Shown in pieces: positions 7,595 through 14,701 of a stretch of DNA of 15,128 nt. The stretch spans positions 1 to 15,128 of the forward strand of contig JAGVUJ010000253.1 of NCBI GenBank assembly GCA_019136325.1, read 5' to 3'. A model generated the notes under the pieces. That model did no database searches and had not been told where the DNA came from. It was given only the letters and a program-made list of their open reading frames with translations. Position 1 is the stretch's first letter. Every line of letters starts with the position of its first letter. Source of the stretch: Deltaproteobacteria bacterium (GTDB taxonomy: Bacteria; Desulfobacterota; Syntrophia; Syntrophales; Smithellaceae). A program made the translations under genes and the position numbers.

Positions 7595-9178
7595 TTAGAA
7601 ATTGAGAATTTTGGCTGCCTCGTTTTTATCTACATCCATAATGTAATTGATTCCGCTGATGCGCGCCGCATCGGGCGTTAGAGCAGCCAGATCATTGCGG
7701 GACATATACTCGAGAGCAAACTTTCTACTACCGGCCATGAGTTGGCGAAGACCCTGGGCCAGTCTTTCATAATAGGTGTACAACCCGATAGCGCCGGTGG
7801 GCAGTTTATCGAACTCTTTATCCCCCAGTTCATGACGCAACTCGCTGGCTGTTACGAAAATTTCGTCTTTAGAATTCCCGAAGCGCTCAATGTAAACGGG
7901 AATCTGTTGTGCATCAATTGTTTGTCCGATGGTTTTTCCGACCATCGCCGCCGCAATGGGGGCCCGCGCCATGCCCACCATTTTTACATAGGGCGCACCC
8001 ATGGCCAGAGCTTTGAAAATCTGATCTTCAAAAGTAAATCCACCGTTGACGGAAATGGCCGGCAGGTATTTTTTATTTTCCGCCAGCTTTTGGGCGTATT
8101 GATAAACCAGGGTATGCAGTTCCACCGGCGGGACGCCCCACTCGTTCATCATCCGCCACGGACTCATACCGGTGCCGCCGCCGGCGGCGTCCACGGTCAG
8201 TAGATCCAGCTTGTATTTTGACGCAAAGGCGATGGCCCGTGCCAGATCCACGGGACGGTAGGCTCCTGTCTTAAGAAATATATATTTTGCCCCGGCCTTG
8301 CGCAGCCCTTCGATTGTTTCGGCAAAACCTTCTTCGGTCACCATGCCGACGCGTGAATGCCTTTCGAATTCTTTGAACGTACCTCTTTCGAAGGCTTTGA
8401 TCACGTTGGGATCGTGAGGATTCGGCAAAACAATATAACCGCGATCCTGAAGCATCTGAGCCTTTTTTAAATCCTTGATTTTCACTTCGCCGCCGATGTC
8501 TTTGGCGCCCTGTCCCCATTTGAGTTCGACGCATTTCACCCCGAGTTTCTCAATGGCATACTGCTGAACTTTTAAACGGCTGTCTTCCAGATTGGCCTGC
8601 ACGATAATCGCTCCGTAACCGTCTCTCTGATAATCCGTGTAAAGCTTGACACGTCGTTTTAAATCGACTGTATCTATAATTTTACCGTTTTTGAACACGG
8701 TCTCGGGATCCATGCCGACAACGTTCTCACCGATGGTCAGACCCGTTCCCGCCAGGGCAGACCCGATGGCGAGGCCTTCCCAGTTGTTTTTGGCGATATT
8801 GGTGGAACCGATTCCGGAAATCAGCCAGGGCAAACGGAATTTTATGCCCTTGTCATGGCCGATTGTCACTTCGAGATTAACGGCTGGAAAGATAGCCTTG
8901 TCACTGTCGGCCTCAATACCGTAGGCGCCGGCGGCTGTTCCCATAATGTTGAAATGTGAATAATCGACCGGATAGTGTTTTTCGGCTGCCGTGGTGATGA
9001 CGCCGAAAGGCTGAGGATAGATGACCTCGTGGCCGCGGTAGGCGGATTTTCCTATTTCACACATGCCGACACAACCGTCGATGCACGTAACACACATGCC
9101 TGACGACGGCGTGATGGACTCTTCCGTCCTGTTTTTTGTGAGCGTTGCGCTGGATGTATTGATTCTTGAAAAAGACAT
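7595..9178 (-). CDS. GltB-like FMN-binding glutamate synthase-family protein
   Basis: This 527-aa protein is the stand-alone FMN/synthase domain of glutamate synthase (Glu_synthase, archaeal-type). Visible motifs are ELKWGQGAKDIGGE (~218-231), GGGTGMSP (333-340), VNGG (377-380) and the TIM-barrel phosphate-binding ALAMGAPYVKM (390-400). The N-terminus carries four cysteines, C29-x2-C32-x3-C36-x3-C40, which could hold an Fe-S cluster. Absent are the N-terminal glutamine amidotransferase and the CX5CX4C-type [3Fe-4S] motif that follows the FMN barrel in true GltB; apart from the N-terminal four, the only cysteine is C216. Start ATG follows AAAGGAG. It sits 25 bp after the Fe-S subunit and downstream of a GltD-like domain, the normal electron donor. 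Ammonia-dependent glutamate formation or a different 2-oxo-acid reaction are both possible. Confidence 0.88.
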   Translation of the reverse strand: MSFSRINTSSATLTKNRTEESITPSSGMCVTCIDGCVGMCEIGKSAYRGHEVIYPQPFGVITTAAEKHYPVDYSHFNIMGTAAGAYGIEADSDKAIFPAVNLEVTIGHDKGIKFRLPWLISGIGSTNIAKNNWEGLAIGSALAGTGLTIGENVVGMDPETVFKNGKIIDTVDLKRRVKLYTDYQRDGYGAIIVQANLEDSRLKVQQYAIEKLGVKCVELKWGQGAKDIGGEVKIKDLKKAQMLQDRGYIVLPNPHDPNVIKAFERGTFKEFERHSRVGMVTEEGFAETIEGLRKAGAKYIFLKTGAYRPVDLARAIAFASKYKLDLLTVDAAGGGTGMSPWRMMNEWGVPPVELHTLVYQYAQKLAENKKYLPAISVNGGFTFEDQIFKALAMGAPYVKMVGMARAPIAAAMVGKTIGQTIDAQQIPVYIERFGNSKDEIFVTASELRHELGDKEFDKLPTGAIGLYTYYERLAQGLRQLMAGSRKFALEYMSRNDLAALTPDAARISGINYIMDVDKNEAAKILNF

Positions 9179-9203
9179 ATATCATGCTCCTTTCTGGATT
9201 TAT

Positions 9204-9878
9204 TCATTTTTTAATTTCGCATGCCACGCAGGGTGACATGTAACACATCATATCGTGGAACTGTTCCTTCTCGACGCAGGGCGGGCTCAGATTCGCGCAG
9301 CCGCCGCAAATCGCTTTTTCCGGGTCATTGAACGTGCACCGGGCCTGACAGGCCGGACAGACCTCCATGCAGCCGCCGCAGAGCCGGCAAACTTCGGATT
9401 TAACATCAAACGGCGTTCCCAGACTTCTGGCCTGTCCGCGGCCGCGGAACCCGATGGCGCCGGCCATCATCTGCTCCTTGCACATCCGCACGCACAATCC
9501 GCAAAGGATGCAGTCTTCATGCTCCTGCCGGAAACGTTGCTGTCGAACGTTGTGCGCCGACGCGATATCCTGGATGATTTTGGACTGCGGACAGGACGCC
9601 AGCAGAAGCTCGATGATGATTCTCCGCGCCTTCACCACGCGCTCCGAGGCGGTGCGCACGTTAAGCCCTTCTTCGACAGGATAGGTGCAGGATGAAACGA
9701 GCCTTGTTCTCGGGGAATCGCCGATTTCCACCACGCAGAGCCGACAGGCTCCATAGGGAGTGAGCCCCTCCTTGTGGCACAGTGTCGGAATGGGAAATCC
9801 TAAAAACCGTGCAGCTTCAAGGATAGTGGTTCCCTTTTCAACGGATATGGACAAACCGTTAATTTTCAGATTAATCAT
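9204..9878 (-). CDS. NuoG N-terminus-like [2Fe-2S]/[4Fe-4S] electron-transfer protein
   Basis: This 224-aa subunit resembles the N-terminal part of NuoG/HoxU/HydA-type proteins. A plant-type ferredoxin fold (1-78) has C34, C45, C48 and C64 for a [2Fe-2S] cluster. The usual His-Cys cluster region (~92-115) keeps only C96. Two ferredoxin-like motifs follow: C123-x2-C126-x2-C129-x3-C133 and C164-x2-C167-x2-C170-x3-C174. The tail (177-220) has eight more cysteines, including CGGC and a CYMSPCVACE end, in a pattern I do not recognise. The start overlaps the upstream stop (ATGA), with GGAAGGAG inside the end of the preceding gene. It presumably wires electrons between the NuoF-GltD fusion and an acceptor such as ferredoxin or the GltB-like protein. 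Confidence 0.88.
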   Translation of the reverse strand: MINLKINGLSISVEKGTTILEAARFLGFPIPTLCHKEGLTPYGACRLCVVEIGDSPRTRLVSSCTYPVEEGLNVRTASERVVKARRIIIELLLASCPQSKIIQDIASAHNVRQQRFRQEHEDCILCGLCVRMCKEQMMAGAIGFRGRGQARSLGTPFDVKSEVCRLCGGCMEVCPACQARCTFNDPEKAICGGCANLSPPCVEKEQFHDMMCYMSPCVACEIKK

Positions 9879-12800
9879 TTCGTGCTCCTTCCATATGCAA
9901 TCTTCGCCGGCTCGTCTTCGGATTTCTCTTCGGTGAACGCCAGATCACAGCGCAGACAGCGCCTGCTCTCCGTCCGGGCTGAGTTTTCCGGCAAAACCAT
10001 TTCCACTTCCCGGAAATTTTTTACTCTTTCCGCGGGTGTCAGCGCGGGATTCACGGCGCGAGCCACGATCTTCTCCGCGGATTCATCGATCTGCGCAGGC
10101 TCGATGTAAACATCGGGAAGCTTCAGTGTTGCCGGTTTTGTGAAAGCTTTCTTTTGCAGATACCGGTCGATACTTTCTGCAACTTTTTTCCCGGCGGCAA
10201 TGGCATCAATAACCGTGTTCGGCCCGGTCACGAGATCACCGCCCGCGAATACGCCTCTCAGATTGGTTTCGAGAGTTTTGGTGTTCACTTTTATGCGGCC
10301 GCTCTTGTCGATTTCCAGACCCATGGACGCCAGAAATTCACTTTTCGGTTTTTCACCGATGGCCACGATGAGCGTATCGAGTTTGACCTTGAACTCGCTT
10401 CCAGGAATGGGCACGGGCTTGTGCCGTCCTGTCGCGTCCACATCGCCCAGCCGGTTTCTGATGCATTCAATGTCCACCAGATGGCCTTTGCGGGCATGTA
10501 TTTTGATGGGAGAAACCAGAGTTTCCAGTTCGACGCCTTCCCGGACAGCTGCTTCGATTTCCTCCTGACGGACGAGAATCTTCACAGGTGAGATCAGGGT
10601 TTCAATCCTCACGCCTTCCTCCAGGGCCGCTTCGATTTCCTCTTCATAGGCGGGCATTTCTTCGCGGGTACGCCGGTAAAAGAGGGACACGCCCGTCACA
10701 TCCTTCTGTCTTAGGGCGACGCGTGCCGCATCCACCGCGGAATTCCCACCGCCGATGACGCCCACATGTCCACGCGCCAGTTGTTCGCCTCTCATGTTGA
10801 AGGCTTTAAGAAACTGAATGGACGGATAGATACCGCTGACATCTTCATGCGCGAGATCAAGGCGCATGCTTTCATGCGCGCCGAAAGCCAGAAAAACAGC
10901 GTCATATTTGTCGACAAACAGATCATGAATAGTGATGTCTTTTCCCAGGACGCGGCCGTATTCTATTTTGATGTTCTTGTTCAAAAGGGTTTTTATTTCT
11001 TTTTCGACAATATCCCGGGGCAACCTGTAGGCAGGCAGCGAACAGGACAGCATGCCGCCCGGTCTGTCTTCCGCTTCAAAAACCGTTACGCCGTAACCCA
11101 GCAGGGACAGGTTATGAGCGGCGGTGATGCCCGCCGGACCGGCGCCGATGACAGCCACCTTCTGTTTCTTTTTCTTTGCGGGGACGGGGTTATAAACTGA
11201 CGGCTTCACCCGGTCGGTCACAAACCGTTTAAGGGCGCGGATAGCGACGGCCTCCCCGCCACTTGTGCCCAGGCTGCAGCGGCTTTCACACTTACGATCG
11301 CAGACCCGGGAGCTTACGGCCGGGAACGGGTTGGCGGACCGGATAACCCGGTAGGCCTCCTCGTAATCACCCTTCTCAATCATGGCAACATATCGCCATG
11401 GTTCCGTATCCACGGGACAGGCGGCCTGGCAGGGGGCACCCGTTAACTGCTTACAAACAAAGGCATCGCATCGTTTGTCGGCAATGTGCCGTTCATATTC
11501 GTCCCGGAAATACTTAAGCGTGCTGAGGACCGGATTGGCTGCTGTCTGACCGAGGCCGCACATGGTTGTATCTTTAACTGTTTGTGCCAGCTCTTCCAAA
11601 AGTGTTAGATGATTCGGCGTACCCTTGCCGAGCGTGATATCTTCGAGAATTTCATACATCCGCTGCGTTCCCTTACGGCAGGTGAAACATTTTCCACAGG
11701 ACTCGTCTTTCAGAAAATTCATAAAGTATTTGGCGACGTCCACCATGCACGTGTTCTGATCCATGACAATCATGCCGCCCGACCCCATGATGGATCCGAC
11801 CTTTGCCAGACTGTCGTAATCAATGCGCAGATCAAACATGGACGATGGAATGCACCCGCCGGAAGGCCCGCCCGTCTGGATGGCCTTAATTTTCGCCGCA
11901 CCGGAAGGACCTCCGCCGATCTCATAGAGTACTTTACTGATGGTGGTTCCCAGCGGAACTTCAACCAGTCCGGTATTCTTGATTTTACCGACCAGGGAGA
12001 ATATTTTTGTTCCGGCGTTATTCTCCGTGCCGATTTTCAAATAAGCGTCCGCGCCGTGGTTGATAATATAGGGAACATTCGCCAGCGTTTCGACATTGTT
12101 GATGCAGGTCGGATAGCCGAAAAGACCTTTGGCAATCGGGTAGGGAGGACGCTGGCGCGGTTCGCCCATGTTCCCTTCGATGGATTTGATGAGCGCCGTC
12201 TCCTCTCCGCAAACAAACGCGCCGGCCCCGTGAAAAATCTCTATCTCGAAATCGAAACCCTGGCCTAAAATATCCTTGCCCAGGAGGCCCAGATGACCGG
12301 CTTCTCTGATGGCGATGGTCGCGTGCTTGATGGCCAGTGGATATTCTGTGCGCACATAAATGATGCCGTGGCTGGCGCCGATGGCAAGGGCGGCGATGAT
12401 CATCCCTTCAATGATGGCATGAGGATTTCCTTCCAGCATGCTCCGGTCCATATAGGCGCCGGGATCGCCCTCGTCGGCATTGCAGATGACGTATTTTTTG
12501 CCGGAACCTTTGTTCATGTTGCGAGCCATTTCCCATTTTCTTCCCGTCATGAATCCGGCGCCGCCGCGTCCCCGCAAATTTGATTTTAGAATTTCATCGA
12601 CAATCCATTTCCGATCCGGACTGGCCAATGCTTTTTCCAGGGCCTCATACCCTCCCATTTTCAGATAATCACTGATCCGTATCGGATCGAGGTTCTGATT
12701 TTGTCCCAGAACGATTCGAGTCTGTCCCTGGAAAAACGGGATTTCTTTTTCCGAGTAACGTTTGATTGTAGAACCCGGTTCCCGGTAGAGAAGGTCTTCG

Positions 12801-13123
12801 ACCACCTCGCCTTTCACAGCCGCTTCGATAATCCTGGGCACGTCCTCCATCTTGAGTTTCGGATACAGATTATAACCCGGCTCGACAATAATGAATGGAT
12901 CCATCTCGCAGAATCCCAGACAGCCCGTGATTCGAAGAGATAGTTTGTCGTGCAGATTCTGCTCCAGCATCTGACGTTTGATGATCCGGATTAAATCGTT
13001 GGAGCCACTGGCCTGGCCGCCGGTTCCTCCACAGATGACAAGGCAGGGTTTTTTATTTTTTTCACCGTCCAGTATTGATTTTCGATACGCTTTGAATTCA
13101 GCAACAGTATGAAACGTTTTCAT
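9875..13123 (-). CDS. NuoF/HydB-like NADH dehydrogenase fused to GltD/NfnB-like NADPH oxidoreductase
   Basis: From ATG 13123 (preceded by GAAGGGAAG) this is 1082 aa; an ATG at 13138 in an ATGA overlap with the NuoE stop is the alternative. Domains in order follow. First is a thioredoxin-like [2Fe-2S] domain (~26-105) with C31, C68 and C72. Next is the NuoF core (~140-550) with FMN site LRGRGGAGF (183-191), NADH site ADEGDPGAYMDR and GAGAFVCGEE, and [4Fe-4S] ligands C476, C479, C482 and C522. A HydB-like CDAFVC junction (C552, C557) runs into GltD-type Fe-S ligands C565, C569, C608, C612 and C616. The FAD site is GAGPAG (660-665) and the NAD(P)H site GGGNSAVDAAR (791-801); the C-terminus has the RRCLRCDL tail typical of the GltD-like group. 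Normal family members are two separate proteins. Such NuoF plus NfnB pairs occur in Stn-type bifurcating transhydrogenases (recalled), so NADH/NADPH/ferredoxin exchange is the likely role. Confidence 0.92.
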   Translation of the reverse strand: MKTFHTVAEFKAYRKSILDGEKNKKPCLVICGGTGGQASGSNDLIRIIKRQMLEQNLHDKLSLRITGCLGFCEMDPFIIVEPGYNLYPKLKMEDVPRIIEAAVKGEVVEDLLYREPGSTIKRYSEKEIPFFQGQTRIVLGQNQNLDPIRISDYLKMGGYEALEKALASPDRKWIVDEILKSNLRGRGGAGFMTGRKWEMARNMNKGSGKKYVICNADEGDPGAYMDRSMLEGNPHAIIEGMIIAALAIGASHGIIYVRTEYPLAIKHATIAIREAGHLGLLGKDILGQGFDFEIEIFHGAGAFVCGEETALIKSIEGNMGEPRQRPPYPIAKGLFGYPTCINNVETLANVPYIINHGADAYLKIGTENNAGTKIFSLVGKIKNTGLVEVPLGTTISKVLYEIGGGPSGAAKIKAIQTGGPSGGCIPSSMFDLRIDYDSLAKVGSIMGSGGMIVMDQNTCMVDVAKYFMNFLKDESCGKCFTCRKGTQRMYEILEDITLGKGTPNHLTLLEELAQTVKDTTMCGLGQTAANPVLSTLKYFRDEYERHIADKRCDAFVCKQLTGAPCQAACPVDTEPWRYVAMIEKGDYEEAYRVIRSANPFPAVSSRVCDRKCESRCSLGTSGGEAVAIRALKRFVTDRVKPSVYNPVPAKKKKQKVAVIGAGPAGITAAHNLSLLGYGVTVFEAEDRPGGMLSCSLPAYRLPRDIVEKEIKTLLNKNIKIEYGRVLGKDITIHDLFVDKYDAVFLAFGAHESMRLDLAHEDVSGIYPSIQFLKAFNMRGEQLARGHVGVIGGGNSAVDAARVALRQKDVTGVSLFYRRTREEMPAYEEEIEAALEEGVRIETLISPVKILVRQEEIEAAVREGVELETLVSPIKIHARKGHLVDIECIRNRLGDVDATGRHKPVPIPGSEFKVKLDTLIVAIGEKPKSEFLASMGLEIDKSGRIKVNTKTLETNLRGVFAGGDLVTGPNTVIDAIAAGKKVAESIDRYLQKKAFTKPATLKLPDVYIEPAQIDESAEKIVARAVNPALTPAERVKNFREVEMVLPENSARTESRRCLRCDLAFTEEKSEDEPAKIAYGRSTK
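10487..10642 (-). repeat. 78-bp (26-codon) tandem duplication inside the GltD-like domain
   Basis: Two adjacent 78-bp units (10565-10642 and 10487-10564) encode residues 828-853 and 854-879 of the fusion protein. The copies begin EEIEAALEEGVRIETL and EEIEAAVREGVELETL; 17 of 26 residues are identical, in frame and without gaps. Homologs, as I recall them, have this helix-strand unit once, after the RRTREEMPAY segment. The divergence suggests an old, tolerated duplication and not an assembly artefact. Confidence 0.85.
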
Positions 13124-13134
13124 CTCTCTTCCCT

Positions 13135-13995
13135 TCATCGGTCTTTTGACATATTGGTTTGATCCAGATTCAACAAGTGGCCGTGGCACCCCCGACGCGT
13201 ACATACCTCGCAGGAGCAGCCTTCGCGAATCAACAGAGCGGCCATGGGAGAACCGCATTCCGTGCAGTTGGCATAACTCGGCATCTCCGCATGACAGTGA
13301 GGGCAGTAAAACCGGGACAGTGTATTTGACGGAATTTGATATTCCGAATCGATGGCATGGCTGCCGTAAAGGGATGACAAGCGCAGCCAGCCTTTTTTAC
13401 CATCGAAAGAAACATCACATCTGATCGAAGGATGGTCCTCAATGCGATGATCGTAATCCATGAGACTTTTTTTGCATATGGGACAGGCCACGTGGATGGG
13501 AAATATTCTGCGGTCCGTTGCCAAATCAATCTTTTCCAACCCTTCCCGGGTTTCCGCGATGATATTTTTAACCTGGCTTTTGGTGACGTGCGGAAAATAG
13601 TGCCCGTCCACCACAACCGTAGGTCCCAGCGCGCACGCTCCGAGACAATTGACTGTTTCAAACGTAATTTCATGATCCGGGGTGGTTTCGCCTGCCACGA
13701 CATTGAGTTGCTGCATGAATTCCTCGGCGATGGCCTGGCCGCCGCGAACGTGGCAGGCCGTTCCCAGGCAAACGGAAATCAGGTGCTTCCCGCGGGGCTT
13801 CAAGCTGAAGGCTTTATAGAAGGTCGCCACTCCGTAAACATCCACAAGGCTCCTGCCCGTCTGGTGGGCGACGATTCTCAAAGATTCTTCCGGCAGATAG
13901 CGAAATTTATTCTGGATATCTTCGAGAATGGCGATAATCGAACCCTGCCTGTCTGCATGATTCGCAACAATTTTTTCAATCTCTTCAGATGTCAT
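13135..13995 (-). CDS. NuoE-like [2Fe-2S] thioredoxin-fold subunit with Cys-rich zinc-ribbon-like tail
   Basis: The ATG at 13995 is chosen because AAAGGA sits just upstream, giving 286 aa; the longer start at 14016 has no such support. Residues 1-155 are a standard NuoE/HydC/HndA subunit: an N-terminal helical bundle (ILEDIQNKFRYLPEE, VYGVATFYKAF) and a thioredoxin-like domain with cluster ligands C76-x4-C81 (CLGTAC) and C117-x3-C121 (CLGAC). About 120 extra residues follow, with eleven cysteines: C171PIC, C193, C231PHC, C244TEC and a final C260SCEVCTRRGCHGH cluster. These look like two or three zinc-ribbon or Fe-S modules. NuoE partners NuoF, receiving or giving electrons next to FMN, and the fusion gene starts 11 bp downstream. 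The role of the tail is unknown. Confidence 0.93.
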   Translation of the reverse strand: MTSEEIEKIVANHADRQGSIIAILEDIQNKFRYLPEESLRIVAHQTGRSLVDVYGVATFYKAFSLKPRGKHLISVCLGTACHVRGGQAIAEEFMQQLNVVAGETTPDHEITFETVNCLGACALGPTVVVDGHYFPHVTKSQVKNIIAETREGLEKIDLATDRRIFPIHVACPICKKSLMDYDHRIEDHPSIRCDVSFDGKKGWLRLSSLYGSHAIDSEYQIPSNTLSRFYCPHCHAEMPSYANCTECGSPMAALLIREGCSCEVCTRRGCHGHLLNLDQTNMSKDR

Positions 13996-14052
13996 TTTTA
14001 TTCCTTTCACGGCCAATCTGTTCCATAATCTCGGCCGTATGTTTCATTGATA

Positions 14053-14328
14053 CTACTGATATTCCTCGCAGTGCCACACGCCCGCTTCCGGCTTGGGAAA
14101 GCTGCAGTATGAATAGTGGTTGCAATCACTGCAAAGACCCAGAATGCCGGATGGCGCTTGCTTCAGCATTTTTTTAGGTTTTTCGTTCGTCACAACAACA
14201 GGCGCAAGACAAACAGTCTGGTATTCCTCACAAAACTGAATGCCTTTTGTTGAACAGTCTGCCGGTCGCAGTACGCATCGCGTAAAATGCGCGCAGGTCA
14301 AACAAATTCCCTGTTTATTTTTGGTCAT
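14053..14328 (-). CDS. Small twin-Cys-motif protein, first gene of the operon
   Basis: The ATG at 14328 is preceded by GGGAGGACGCC, a strong ribosome binding site, giving 91 aa; the longer frame to 14394 would start inside the promoter. It contains two copies of one motif: C9-x2-C12-x5-C18 ... C33EEYQ and C66-x2-C69-x5-C75-x11-C87EEYQ, joined by a basic linker (~45-60). The second copy has the form G-L-C-x2-C-x5-C-x-F-P-K-P-E-x-G-V-W-H-C-E-E-Y, which I recall as a recurrent motif of small anaerobe proteins encoded beside hydrogenase or NADH-dehydrogenase-like operons. Metal binding (Zn or Fe-S) is likely. The role could be cofactor delivery, a small subunit or a redox sensor. It lies 57 bp before the NuoE-like gene. 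Confidence 0.8.
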   Translation of the reverse strand: MTKNKQGICLTCAHFTRCVLRPADCSTKGIQFCEEYQTVCLAPVVVTNEKPKKMLKQAPSGILGLCSDCNHYSYCSFPKPEAGVWHCEEYQ

Positions 14329-14361
14329 GGCGTCCTCCCTGTTCCGTGATGATGAGTATAA

Positions 14362-14378
14362 TGGCAAATAATATGCCA
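14362..14378 (-). promoter_or_regulatory. Sigma-54 (-24/-12) promoter for the flavoprotein operon
   Basis: Read on the - strand the site is TGGCATATTATTTGCCA. It fits the sigma-54 consensus TGGCAC-N5-TTGCA: GG and GC are exactly 10 bases apart and only outer positions differ. The predicted transcription start is near 14352, leaving about 24 nt of leader containing the GGGAGG of the 91-aa gene. The 17-mer is also an inverted repeat, TGGCA-N7-TGCCA, so a repressor such as NrpR could bind the same place, or a weak divergent sigma-54 promoter could exist on the + strand. Confidence 0.7.
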
Positions 14379-14499
14379 AAACGTTTGGTGTCATAATAAC
14401 GATGTATAAAAGTTCTAAATCACTTGAAACGGGGGGATTTTCGACAGAACAAACGTAAAAACCAGGTAATGATGATTGAGATTCAAGTATGAAGAAAAA

Positions 14500-14535
14500 T
14501 GAGGAATTTCTAGCCAGTTGATAAAATATTCCTCA
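14500..14535. repeat. Dyad TGAGGAAT-N20-ATTCCTCA, candidate enhancer site
   Basis: Two perfect 8-bp arms are separated by 20 bases. They lie about 150-185 bases upstream of the predicted sigma-54 transcription start, the usual distance for NtrC-family activator sites. The spacing puts the half-sites a little under three helical turns apart. It could equally be a stand-alone hairpin; there is no T-run after it. Confidence 0.35.
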
Positions 14536-14672
14536 CTGACATAATCCTCTTTTTGGGATTTCTAAAACCATAATATATTTCACTCATAAGATGGCTTATC
14601 AACTCCTCTTCTCATCGAAGAAGTTCTTGTCAATTATAATTCCCAGTATACTTATGGATAACATTTTTCCGG

Positions 14673-14701
14673 TTGACACAATTGTCCCTATGGCCTATGT
14701 T
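14673..14701 (+). promoter_or_regulatory. Sigma-70-like promoter reading toward the transposase fragment (antisense)
   Basis: A consensus -35 box TTGACA (14673-14678) is followed after exactly 17 bases by TATGTT (14696-14701), a reasonable -10 box. No + strand gene with a good start follows. A transcript would run antisense to the IS256 fragment or form a small RNA including the inverted repeat at 14694-14747. Chance occurrence in A+T-rich DNA is possible. Confidence 0.35.

Noticed and set aside
11609..12268. Long + strand open frame (219 aa) opposite the NuoF core
   Set aside because: It is antisense to the highly conserved NADH/FMN-binding region, has no family pattern or ribosome binding site, and is a codon-bias shadow.
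13124..13258. Upstream start of the NuoF-GltD fusion at 13258
   Set aside because: It would overlap the NuoE-like gene by 124 bases and give an unrelated N-terminus; GAAGGGAAG supports ATG 13123.
13432..14028. + strand open frame (198 aa) opposite the NuoE-like gene
   Set aside because: The - strand frame carries all NuoE motifs and ligand cysteines; this one is its mirror with no recognisable features.
14668..14692. The GACACAATTGTCC segment as a terminal inverted repeat of the IS256 element at 14791-15093
   Set aside because: It resembles IS256-type ends (ACACAATT core), but its orientation would put the element on its left side, opposite to the transposase fragment; it is better explained as part of a promoter.
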